Source of the DNA: Lumbricus terrestris
Taxonomy: Eukaryota; Annelida; Clitellata; Crassiclitellata; Lumbricidae
Assembly: GCA_949752735.1 (NCBI GenBank)
Contig: OX457046.1
Coordinates: 35,269,230-35,333,229, forward strand
Length of the DNA: 64,000 bases
Direction of reading: 5' to 3'
This document shows positions 24,001-29,605 of the stretch, piece after piece. The notes below the pieces were generated by a model. It had not been told where the DNA came from. It saw nothing but the letters and a program-made list of their open reading frames with translations, and ran no database searches. Position 1 is the first letter of the stretch. Every line of letters starts with the position of its first letter. A program made the position numbers and the translations under genes.

Positions 24001-26355
24001 ATTACATACGCAGGGGAAGGGCTCTCGAAAAACTGTACACATACAAAATAAATTTCCAATTATAACATCCACGTTTAGTCTATGTCTAACTTCGTATTAA
24101 TTATCCTGTAGCCATTGGACGGCATTTGATTACATTATAATTAAATTATGTTCAGATCTAAAAGGTAAACCACAACAGTTAACAAATCTTACATAGAATA
24201 TACATGTTTGCGAAAAATAAACAGTAGCCTACCGTAAACAAAATGTTTTATAGATGGCTTCGGCTAATAAACCCTTTTAGGGGGAGAAGAAACGTATGAG
24301 TCGCAACAGGGGAAGGGGGTTGAAAATGTTTATACGAATTTTTGCATGCGAAATACATCTATGGATAGGTTCTAAGAGTCCTAGCATCCGAGCACATGTC
24401 ACTATGCACACCAAAGTGCAGACGACGCTTGGTCAATTAAAAGATAAGTCTACTAGCTTGCTTACTTACTTACCGATTTCATTCAACGAGGTGTAGTTTT
24501 ACTGGTCTTAATGTTTTTGCACCACAAAGCAATATTATAGATCTATTTGAAAATAATCTTTTTACCAGTGCAGGCTTCAGCACAGCCATTGAGCTGATAG
24601 ATTTACTCGCCCAAACCAACTTGTCTTCGATAAAACAACTTAAGAACTTCTTGTGTATTTCGACCCATTGTCGACATCTCCAGCTTTTGTCGTCGTCGTA
24701 TTCAACCAAAACCTACAGCAAATGATGATTGCAGCAATTAATCAATCAATCAATCGTAATTTATATAGCACCCCTTCAAGGTACCTACTCAGAGGTGTTC
24801 CTGGCCAAGATCAAGCGAAAAAACAGTCTTCAACAGTTTGTGAAATTGAGAACAGCTTGGGAGGTGTCGCATAGTCAAGGGAAGTCCATTCCAGGTTGTT
24901 GGACCAATCAGAAGAGAACGAACGCCTCTGCACTGTTGCAGAGTGAGTGAAAGGAACCATTAAGTCACCATGGACAGCAGAGTGTAGTGCGTGGCGGCCT
25001 ATTAATCTAAGATCTATATCTATAGATTTTCTAATTGATGCATAGTACCGATCAACTGATAAATCTAGAAATTCAACTTTAATAAATTAATCAAATTAAA
25101 TTAATTCTGCAGGCTATCTATATCGTCAAATAAAGCAGGAAAACTGTCCAAAATGTAGCCAGTAAGTCGGTTACTACTACTTTCTTCCTACAAAAAAACT
25201 TCAGTCATTTCACATGCCAAAGTTCAAAATGTCAGACTGAAAATGCAGTTAATAATAATATAACATAATATAATGTAATGTAGATTTTGTTGTTTACTCC
25301 AGATATGCGTGCCCGATATCATGAAAAATAAATAAATTAATCCAGCAAGCCAAAATTAACAGATCACAAATTTTTAACGATTAATTAATCATTAAAATTG
25401 ACTGCTAAAATAGTAATACAAATTTTCAGATGATCAGAACACCATGTCTTGGGCAGCATTTGTAAAGGAAGCAATAAGGGATTTGAATACCACAGTAATA
25501 CTGCAACTGTTACAATAGGTTTCAATCTCGTCATAAGCGAGACCACATGGAATTTGAAATCTAGAATAGGCGGTGCTAAAATTGAGATTGACTTCAGCAT
25601 TTGTACGGCTTCACGGGAGCTTGGAAACCAGCAATGGCAGCAAGGTCACACTGGGACTTGAATCCGACCAGAGGTGCACAAATAATAAGGACATGAATTG
25701 CCACCCATACTCTAATTGGCAATCAAATGCATGACTGTTCAAATTAAATTAGATATTATTCTGATGGAAAGCACTTTTTAAATCGACTTTCAAAATATGA
25801 GCACAATCCAATAAATATCTGAAGCTGCTTGAGCCATCAGTCATAGATGTGCTTCTCTATCTCTTTTCTACTTTTTACAATTCGAGCATTGGCATTCTGC
25901 CTTTAGTTCAGGTTTTCCAAATTTGCTGTCATACATTGTCTGCAAAATAATTGCAAAAGTGACAATCCGTTTATTTCAAACTAATAAATCACTGACTCGG
26001 ATGCCTCAAATGGGTTCAACAGAAAGGGACCGAGTGGATATTAGTCAGCCCTACATTGTAGCGAGCTCGTTCACATGGAATTCTCCTCCAACTTTTAAAT
26101 CCGATCTCGTTTCATACGCGTCACTCCAATTTGCATACACAACATGTATATACATTCAGTTTTGAATAAGCATTTGAATCATGAAACGTTATGTTTGTTT
26201 TTGTTTCGCACCTTTAGATGACTATCCAGAGAGTTGTGAGCGTTCGAGGCACGTATAACTCCACGACGTGCGGGCAACGGTTTCCCCGCGTTGCAATCAT
26301 TAGTAATAATCCTTTTGCCAATTAAATCCACTCTCGACGGAAATTGATGAGACAT
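5955..26355 (-). CDS. KDM3: KDM3/JMJD1-type JmjC histone H3K9 demethylase, complete 17-exon gene
   Basis: A nuclear Fe(II)/2-oxoglutarate dioxygenase that, in this family, removes mono- and dimethyl marks from histone H3 lysine 9. Coding exons (high to low): 26212-26355, 24566-24712, 23482-23595, 22424-22621, 21496-21583, 21032-21105, 18145-18369, 15688-17199, 14847-15072, 13937-14129, 12857-13074, 11988-12266, 9639-11438, 8650-8789, 8012-8188, 6814-6948, 5955-6020. All donors are GT, all acceptors AG, all phases agree: 5,736 nt, 1,911 residues. Residues 1-255 match the KDM3 N-terminus. About 331-910 is disordered and Ser/Pro/Lys-rich. The C6-type zinc finger begins at Cys1062. A 26-residue tandem repeat block lies at about 1236-1430, and the JmjC domain at about 1650-1880 with ligands His1714, Asp1716 and His1844 present. 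It resembles KDM3A/KDM3B more than an inactive paralogue. Length is between human KDM3B and JMJD1C. The repeat block is not something I know from other KDM3 proteins. Confidence 0.95.
6511..6724 (+). repeat. SINE-A: tRNA-derived SINE with LINE-like tail
   Basis: In KDM3 intron 16. Head GGGGCGCAGTGGTGTAGTGG with B-box GGTTCGAATCC, then a body (CCTTGAGCAAGTCCTTCACT, CGGCGTGAAACTCC) and a tail GAAGAGGCGCTATAGCAA. It ends in a short (GATA)n run. This is the most abundant SINE in the window. Confidence 0.85.
6814..6948 (-). CDS. KDM3: KDM3 exon 16
   Basis: 135 nt, acceptor ATTCTAG, donor GTCAGT, phase 0. Encodes [20 protein letters not shown] and [20 protein letters not shown], matching the family C-terminal region. 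Confidence 0.96.
6949..8011. other. KDM3 intron 15
   Basis: Non-coding. It holds a short G-run at about 7108 and two related AT-rich blocks (about 7330-7380 and 7780-7850). Each has a TTATTATG-TATTA motif followed by AAAAAGGGTGAAG. No transposon ends recognised. Confidence 0.5.
8012..8188 (-). CDS. KDM3: KDM3 exon 15 (third iron ligand)
   Basis: 177 nt, acceptor TTTAAG, donor GTCTTT, phase 0. Encodes [20 protein letters not shown] and [13 protein letters not shown], near-identical to the KDM3A equivalents. His1844 of APHQ is the third iron ligand. Confidence 0.96.
8558..8648. repeat. (AAAT/AATC)n low-complexity tract in KDM3 intron 14
   Basis: Runs of AATAAATAAATAAACAAATAAATC directly beside the donor of exon 14 (8649). 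Looks like an eroded retroelement tail. Confidence 0.6.
8650..8789 (-). CDS. KDM3: KDM3 exon 14
   Basis: 140 nt, acceptor GAACAG, donor GTTTAC, phase 1 in and 0 out. Encodes ...[20 protein letters not shown], matching [20 protein letters not shown] of KDM3A. Confidence 0.95.
9639..11438 (-). CDS. KDM3: KDM3 exon 13 (tandem repeats plus JmjC N-terminal half)
   Basis: 1,800 nt, acceptor GTCGTAG, donor GTACGT. It begins [16 protein letters not shown] and NCPCG, matching VHSVRAKWGIKANCPC of KDM3A. Eight imperfect copies of a 26-residue Lys-rich unit follow (10570-11151). Then comes the conserved [39 protein letters not shown] and [10 protein letters not shown] run of the JmjC domain with iron ligands His1714 and Asp1716. 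The open frame extends to 11706 but the part above 11438 is intron. Confidence 0.96.
10570..11151 (-). repeat. Coding minisatellite in KDM3 exon 13 (about 78-bp unit, 8 copies)
   Basis: About eight copies of a 26-residue unit with consensus near GKKE-NKKVFDVTP-NG-SKPITSSS. One copy is 24 residues and the last is partial. Conserved positions are the KKE-N-K basic start and the P(I/L)T(S/A)SS end. All copies keep the frame. The block sits between the zinc finger and the JmjC domain, in a region that is unstructured in other KDM3 proteins. Confidence 0.9.
11988..12266 (-). CDS. KDM3: KDM3 exon 12 (zinc finger)
   Basis: 279 nt, acceptor TCCTACAG, donor GTGAGT. Encodes [18 protein letters not shown], then [16 protein letters not shown] and further Cys pairs, ending LTQIIPSD. 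This is the KDM3 C6-type zinc finger that is required for demethylation in the family. The Cys at 1062, 1065, 1076, 1079, 1084 and 1087 are all visible. Confidence 0.96.
12384..12598 (+). mobile_element. 5'-truncated LINE 3' end (LINE-1 tail family of this window)
   Basis: In KDM3 intron 11, antisense to the gene. The sense frame reads [12 protein letters not shown], then [11 protein letters not shown]. This is the WN-LP motif found at the end of many LINE reverse-transcriptase proteins. It ends in GAGTAGATATCTTGAAGGGT..ATATAAAT and a (TTGA)n tail. Confidence 0.75.
12857..13074 (-). CDS. KDM3: KDM3 exon 11
   Basis: 218 nt, acceptor TTCATACAG, donor GTAAGC, phase 2 in and 1 out. Encodes [11 protein letters not shown]...[20 protein letters not shown]...EKEAMTW, matching the IGLWLPL...AKYILANIGDHFCQM...EKEAMS segment of KDM3A. 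Confidence 0.95.
13125..13430 (-). mobile_element. 5'-truncated LINE 3' end, second tail family
   Basis: In KDM3 intron 10. On the plus strand it begins with the complement of the tail (TTTATATAGCACC...CAGAGGCGCTCCCG). It continues with a stretch whose complement reads TTTTTGTCCC..CGCAAGCGTTTGAGG. A second copy of that piece is at 59815-59950. Confidence 0.65.
13587..13912 (+). repeat. SINE-A copy with duplicated tail
   Basis: In KDM3 intron 10. A full-length SINE-A, after which its last 90 or so bases (GTGAAACTCCAA...GGGCGCTATAGAAATGGAGAAATA) are repeated at about 13811-13907. A final (AAAT)n tail follows. The second tail may come from template jumping or recombination. Confidence 0.8.
13937..14129 (-). 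CDS. KDM3: KDM3 exon 10
   Basis: 193 nt, acceptor TTTTTGCAG, donor GTTAGA, phase 1 in and 2 out. Encodes [22 protein letters not shown] and [10 protein letters not shown], matching AFVQDDSCVNIV, CRECRLDS and VFCRFFHFRR of KDM3A. This is strong evidence for the family. Confidence 0.95.
14847..15072 (-). CDS. KDM3: KDM3 exon 9
   Basis: 226 nt, acceptor TTGCATAG, donor GTGAGT, phase 0 in and 1 out. Encodes [20 protein letters not shown]..., a Ser-rich low-complexity segment with [11 protein letters not shown] acidic phospho-site-like runs. Confidence 0.82.
15498..15640 (+). repeat. SINE-A copy, internally deleted
   Basis: In KDM3 intron 8. The head GGTGCAGTGGGTCTGTTCG runs directly into the tail TAGTTGGGAGCGCCTCTAAGTAG. 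The middle of the SINE body is missing. Confidence 0.7.
15688..17199 (-). CDS. KDM3: KDM3 exon 8 (long disordered exon)
   Basis: 1,512 nt, 504 codons, acceptor TATTTCAG, donor GTTTGT, phase 0. Residues about 331-834. Rich in Ser, Pro, Asn, Gln and Lys with little family conservation, like the central part of other KDM3 proteins. It contains a [11 protein letters not shown] stretch, another hydrophobic-acidic motif, and basic patches such as [12 protein letters not shown]-rich relative to flanking introns, so many spurious frames overlap it. Confidence 0.88.
17250..17359 (+). repeat. tRNA-derived SINE head joined to SINE-A body
   Basis: TTGATTAGAGCATACAG and GGTTTCAAGCCCC give A- and B-box-like motifs of a different tRNA head. 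After it comes the SINE-A body phrase CTTGAGCAAGTCCTTCACT. It is cut at 17360 by the next element. Confidence 0.6.
17360..17665 (+). mobile_element. CAGGGGCGGATTCAGG-type MITE, right end unclear
   Basis: Begins CAGGGGCGGATTCAGGGG, the left end of a hAT-like family with two better defined copies at 40996 and 42856. Contains the family's AAAAAAGGTCATCAG and TTTTGGCAGGG blocks. I could not find a matching right end or target duplication. Confidence 0.5.
17640..17890 (+). mobile_element. 5'-truncated LINE 3' end, third tail family
   Basis: In KDM3 intron 7. Ends GAATGGTTCACCCTATTAGAGGCGCTTTATAAATG and then (AATAC)n. The inverted copy at 32735-33020 has the same end, so this is a repeat family. 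Confidence 0.65.
18145..18369 (-). CDS. KDM3: KDM3 exon 7
   Basis: 225 nt, 75 codons, acceptor ATCTTACAG, donor GTAATG, phase 0. Encodes [19 protein letters not shown]... and a Ser/Thr/Pro-rich tail, predicted disordered. IIVIEDEEE looks like a SUMO-interaction motif (hydrophobic core followed by acids); that is inference. A 21-bp minisatellite begins 15 nt upstream of the acceptor. Confidence 0.8.
18385..18636. repeat. 21-bp minisatellite, 12 copies, beside KDM3 exon 7
   Basis: Twelve tandem copies of ATTCGTTCATTTATATAACAC with few substitutions. Because 21 is divisible by three, open frames run through it on both strands; these are not genes. It starts 15 nt upstream of the exon 7 acceptor, so the branch-point region lies within or next to the repeat. 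Confidence 0.95.
18640..19540. other. KDM3 intron 6, proximal part
   Basis: AT-rich non-coding sequence. The only structure seen is a short tandem duplication at about 18958-19045 (unit about 55 bp containing AATCTGCTCGGTAGAATTAG). Confidence 0.5.
19541..20784 (+). mobile_element. hAT-like non-autonomous element with perfect 8-bp target duplication
   Basis: 1,244 bp in KDM3 intron 6. Ends CAGTGTTAATTTCG and the complement of CAGTGTTATTTTAG. Perfect flanking duplication CACGGAAG (19533-19540 and 20785-20792). Both sub-terminal parts are rich in AACGAAAACTAAAACG. The middle has a diverged duplication (about 19795-19910 and 20080-20200) and a nested piggyBac-like MITE. No transposase frame. Confidence 0.85.
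20278..20573 (+). mobile_element. piggyBac-like MITE nested in the hAT-like element
   Basis: 296 bp, flanked by TTAA on both sides (20274-20277, 20574-20577). Ends CCCTTTGGAGGTGA and the complement of CCCTTTGGAGGCGA. TTAA targets and CCC-start inverted ends are the signature of piggyBac transposases. No coding frame. Confidence 0.82.
20878..20950 (+). repeat. SINE/LINE tail fragment
   Basis: GGAGCGCCTCTGAGGAG, CTTGAAGAGGTGCTATATAAATG and a GATTACGATTAC tail: the shared 3' tail with an (ATTACG)n end. Confidence 0.7.
21032..21105 (-). CDS. KDM3: KDM3 exon 6
   Basis: 74 nt, acceptor TTCGTAG, donor GTAGGA, phase 1 in and 0 out. Encodes ...[18 protein letters not shown] with a short basic KRPSE like the KRKSSE of KDM3A. 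The donor is non-optimal; the exon end is the least certain in the gene. Confidence 0.72.
21496..21583 (-). CDS. KDM3: KDM3 exon 5
   Basis: 88 nt, acceptor TTTTCAG, donor GTGTGT, phase 0 in and 1 out. Encodes [12 protein letters not shown]...[10 protein letters not shown], weakly similar to the TLQVNCEEIPALKIVDP stretch. Supported mainly by splice phase continuity. Confidence 0.8.
21750..22383. repeat. About 20.5-bp minisatellite with 246-bp higher-order repeat in KDM3 intron 4
   Basis: About 30 copies of a TCATGGTAAAAAAGTCATGGCTGTG-type unit, each carrying the palindromic-looking CATGG. The block from about 21881 is repeated nearly exactly from 22127, a 246-bp period of about 12 units. It ends about 40 nt downstream of the exon 4 donor. 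Confidence 0.93.
22424..22621 (-). CDS. KDM3: KDM3 exon 4
   Basis: 198 nt, acceptor CATACAG, donor GTTTGG, phase 0. Encodes [15 protein letters not shown]... and GRKVQVYN, matching the VGSEVKIYS segment of KDM3A. Confidence 0.88.
22720..22905 (+). mobile_element. LINE 3' end fragment
   Basis: In KDM3 intron 3. Contains CTTTCAAATCAAAGCTTAAATC, of the type seen at the end of LINE frames ([15 protein letters not shown]), and ends GGCGCCATATAAATTG. Confidence 0.55.
22924..23048 (+). repeat. SINE-A head copy
   Basis: GGTGGTGTAGTGGCAAGTTCGG and GTTCGAATCCACCTCAAG: head and B-box of SINE-A. The body is truncated after ACCTTGGACAAGTTGCTCACC. Confidence 0.75.
23207..23467. repeat. 17-bp minisatellite beside KDM3 exon 3
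   Basis: About 15 copies of AACTATGTTTGTATAAT and variants. It ends about 14 nt from the exon 3 donor (23481). Confidence 0.9.
23482..23595 (-). CDS. KDM3: KDM3 exon 3
   Basis: 114 nt, acceptor TTTGCAG, consensus donor GTAAGT, phase 0. Encodes [20 protein letters not shown]..., aligned with the YKPLLDKAGLGSITSVRFL region of KDM3A. Confidence 0.9.
24566..24712 (-). CDS. KDM3: KDM3 exon 2
   Basis: 147 nt, acceptor GCTGTAG, donor GTAAAA. Encodes [20 protein letters not shown], matching the VEFDGESWRKRRWIEV motif of KDM3A. Phase 0 on both sides. A LINE tail begins about 22 nt upstream of the acceptor. Confidence 0.92.
24735..24960 (-). mobile_element. 5'-truncated LINE 3' end close to KDM3 exon 2
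   Basis: In KDM3 intron 1, same orientation as the gene. On the plus strand it starts with the (AATC)n tail, then TTTATATAGCACCCCTTCAAGG, the complement of the shared tail. It contains CCATTCCAGGTTGTTGGACC, the complement of the WN-LP coding end. Confidence 0.75.
24961..26211. other. KDM3 intron 1, remainder
   Basis: AT-rich non-coding sequence. No transposon ends, minisatellite or exon-like segment recognised. Confidence 0.5.
26212..26355 (-). CDS. KDM3: KDM3 exon 1 (start codon)
   Basis: 144 nt, 48 codons. The chosen ATG (26353-26355) has A at -3 and puts LIGKR at the same distance from the start as LVGRR in KDM3A. An upstream in-frame ATG at 26382 would add nine residues. Donor GTGCGA after 26212, phase 0. 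Confidence 0.85.
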
Positions 26356-26690
26356 TGTGCACGCAAGTAGAATAAAACACAAACTAGTAAAAATGTTCTA
26401 CTTTCAAACTATGCGGTCACCCACAACCATTTTCCGACCAAAGACTATTAATGGAGTTTATATCGCTCGTTCGTCGAGATCAAGTCCACGTGATAGCATT
26501 TACATGTTTACTTCATTTATCATGAAAACCAAAGATGATGAAAACTCTGCAAACGCCATTTTCCCAAAACTTTGAAAAGCGAGCAATCCTATCACGTGAT
26601 CCATTCGTAGTGCGTGGTAAGTAAGTAAAGGTGTTTAATGGTTATTCTGGAGTCTGGACTAATATCGAATCATCGATGTATCGAATATAG
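26356..26690 (-). promoter_or_regulatory. Candidate KDM3 promoter region
   Basis: Upstream of the KDM3 start. It has two CACGTG E-boxes (26487-26492 and 26593-26598, the second inside the palindrome TCACGTGA). On the minus strand there is an AAAATGGCG at about 26554-26562, resembling a YY1/initiator-type site. These are sequence matches only; the transcription start is not visible. Confidence 0.4.
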
Positions 26691-26692
26691 GG

Positions 26693-26893
26693 TTATTCGT
26701 TAAGTTCAGTGACTTCAGTCTGATCCAAATTTTCAAAGAGTGAGAACCTCTTTAAAAACTCATCCCCATAGAAGAACCGCCTTATCAGCTCATTGCCTCT
26801 TTCTCTCGCAGGTCGTTTAGCAACTGTAAAAATTTTCTTTTTTCTCTTGCCGTAGGTAGGATCGCTATCGTAATCGTAATAAAAAATCTCCAA
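26693..26893 (-). pseudogene. Short unassigned frame, possible transposase N-terminus
   Basis: A 66-codon frame with RRFFYGDEFLKRFSLFEN. That resembles the -DEEF-RRFR- start of Harbinger-type nuclease proteins. It ends at a stop right after and nothing downstream continues it. Too short to assign; it could also be chance. Confidence 0.25.
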
Positions 26894-26919
26894 ATGCTTA
26901 AAGCGCTAATCGAAAGCCA

Positions 26920-27255
26920 AGCGCGGGCATCAACTTATTCACGAGCGCCACGTTACGTCAAAAGGGCTGTCCGTAAAAGTGGGGCAAAGTTGAGTAGCAC
27001 AAGGCATCAGAGGTCGAGTTGCTCCCCTCCCCTTATCCCTTTCGCCCGCGCTACGACAATGCAGAGCGGCACCTTTTCTGCGGTGGGTCCAACAACCTGA
27101 AGCAGACCTCCCTCGACTATTAAGACAACTCCTAAACTATTTTCAGTTCAACCTACTGTTGAAGACTGTTTTTTCGCTTGGCCTGGACTGGAAGCGCCTC
27201 TGAGTAGCGGCCTTGAGGTAGCTCTATATAAATTCGGATTGATCGATTGTAGCTG
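26920..27255 (+). mobile_element. 5'-truncated LINE 3' end
   Basis: Frame reading PFARATTMQSGTFSAVGPT, the LINE C-terminal phrase, followed by GAAGCGCCTCTGAGTAG, a CTTGAGG-TAGCTCTATATAAAT tail and (ATTG)n. Lies upstream of the KDM3 promoter. Confidence 0.78.
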
Positions 27256-27261
27256 AGTTCA

Positions 27262-27460
27262 TTCATTCGTCGAATTTATATAGCGCCTCTTGAAGATAAC
27301 CTACACAGTGGTGCGCCACAGTCCAGCCACAAATTGGCTACAGGCCTACAGCTAGGGTGCTAAATCCCAAACCAAAATTAATGTTCAGCCATGGCGGGTA
27401 TTTGAGCCTGTCCTATCGATTGAGTTCATTGTTCTAACCAATGCACCATCAAGCATCTTC
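27262..27460 (-). repeat. tRNA-Tyr-derived SINE copy, diverged
   Basis: On the minus strand: GGTGCATTGGTTAGAACAAT, ATCGATAGGACAGG and GGCTCAAATACCC. This is the same head as the clearer copy at 50580-50720. Its tail is the shared GCGCTATATAAA with (TGAA)n. Confidence 0.6.
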
Positions 27461-27574
27461 TGTACAAACGTTGACCTACTGCATAATGGTTAGTATATGG
27501 ACTCCCACTGTTTACATGCCTTCTACCTTGTGTTTGCTCATAATGCATTTAATCGCAGCCTTTAAAGTTTAAAC

Positions 27575-27665
27575 CGTCGTTTTCAGCTGAGGTTGGGATT
27601 TGGGTCGTGAGGGCTCCTGAGTAGTAACCTTGAAGGGGCGCTATATAAATCTTCAGAATTAATAA
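27575..27665 (+). repeat. SINE/LINE tail fragment
   Basis: GGGTCGTGAGGGCTCCTGAGTAG, CTTGAAGGGGCGCTATATAAAT: the shared tail without a recognisable head. Confidence 0.6.
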
Positions 27666-27739
27666 ATGATCCATTGCTGACTAAGCTGCTGATGCGGGAA
27701 AGTAATGTATGTTGTCATTAGGCTTACCAATTGATGCTA

Positions 27740-29605
27740 ATGATGAGATTTTAAAATCCCCGAGCACATTCATTTCTAGGTCCTTCCAACTCAAATTAAC
27801 TTTGTGAATTCTTGACTATCTCAAAGCTGAATTTTGTTCAAGTGGCATTTTTGACTGACCGTATTTGGGGATCTGCGGGTTAATCTCCCTGACAAAAACA
27901 ATTTACGTATTTTAAAACCTAATTGTGTACTTTTTTAGCCATATCCATTGGAAACTCCTGAAATGGAAAACCCTTCAAAAATTCTTCCTGGCACCTTCCC
28001 GTCCCTGGACAACCCTTCTGACTAGATCCAGCATTCAGGAAAAACTTACAGTTATAACATTTATTAATTGCAGTCTCATTACAATGATGATGACATCAAC
28101 AAGATACAGTCCAACCCTTGGCTGTTAAGTAGCGCCTTCAAAAGAAGATATATTTTACTATTCAAGTTTATTATTTGATAAGTGGCCCTGAAACACTGGA
28201 AATTATTTTATCTAAATTCTTTAATTCAATCACTTATTAGACACACAGGCAAAACGACTCGTGAGGGGCTTCATTAAGTATTAATAAAAGCACTCGGCAA
28301 AATCCTTTGTCTAACATTTTATTGACAAGCTCTGCATGCAAATCCTCAACATTCCCTTGCTTAATGCGTTAGCAACAAGTTCCACTGACTTTAAATTCAA
28401 TTTCGGTAGGCTACCATTGCTACAGTGCCAAAAGAGTCAATGAACTCACAGGAGTTCTGTGCTTAATTAAATCGTGTCCACAATAACTAGTCTATTCATA
28501 TAAGTAGAAAAACAAGTAGTCATGCACTTGCTTTTTCTAAACTTTCATAGAAATACGGATAAATCAGTAGATTTACTGCCCCATTTGAAACATATCTAAC
28601 AAATGGTCCGACAACTTATTAATTTAAGCCAAATTTGCATAGTAATAAATTCCTTTGGAAATGAAATTCCAAGAATTCGTTTTCAGCGTAGAAGAAGCTC
28701 TCAGAAAGTGTGTAAAACGTTTTATAAGTTCAAACTCAAAATTTATGTCAATAATCATTATGAGAACTATTGTTAAACATTTCTTACAAATGCATGGTCA
28801 AACACAAATGTGAATCAGTGGCACGCAAAAATTGAGATAAAATTCCACAATCCACACTTAACTTAAAATTCAAATTCAATGCGACCTAAATTTGTTCCTG
28901 AGACAAGTTCACTTGCACATTTAGGAAAAATTACTGAAATTATATCATATTTTTACACGTAGCTTCCTCAGCAAACAAACCACACAGGAACAAAATCCAG
29001 GAAATTAAAATTAGATAAACAATCCAAAACGGTCATCCAATTCTTATAATACGTACTTTATAAAACAACCGCATGTATTATTAATCAGAGCATACATTCT
29101 ACTAAAGCTATGACTATCTTGCTAAGAAGAAAACATAACCACCTGAAGCATTTCATCAGAACAACAGCCAACATCTGGATCTGGACACGTTAAATCCTAA
29201 ACAGAGAGGTGCTGGGAAGATGGCTTCTAGTAAACCGGACCACACGTAAAAAGGGATGCGTCAATAAACTGCAGGTCTGCGCACCGCACTTCAACCAATA
29301 TGGTTAATAGCGTATGGGAATTAACACCGCTTTCATTAAGCAGCACGGTGCATAAACAAGTCCATTATAACAATCGCTTTCTTTCAACAATGATTCACAC
29401 TGAAGCAAGTCCAGCTATTGCCTTCAGTAACTTCCAGCTTTTGCCATATGCCTTTGAAATCTATTTAAGTCATGCTTCATAACAAACCCTGTTCGATCAA
29501 CAGTTTACCTAACGGATAAAAATTGCTGCATAAACACCAAGAACGTTTAAAAAAAATTCCTATATAATCGTAAAGAAAATCATTCGCTTAAACAATCTTA
29601 GATCG
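27740..29605 (-). other. FEM1 3' UTR and downstream unique sequence
   Basis: AT-rich and free of recognised repeats from about 28140 to 29605, unlike the surrounding sequence. The minus strand carries an AATAAA at about 28315. A 3' UTR of about 1.3 kb ending there is plausible. Confidence 0.4.
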
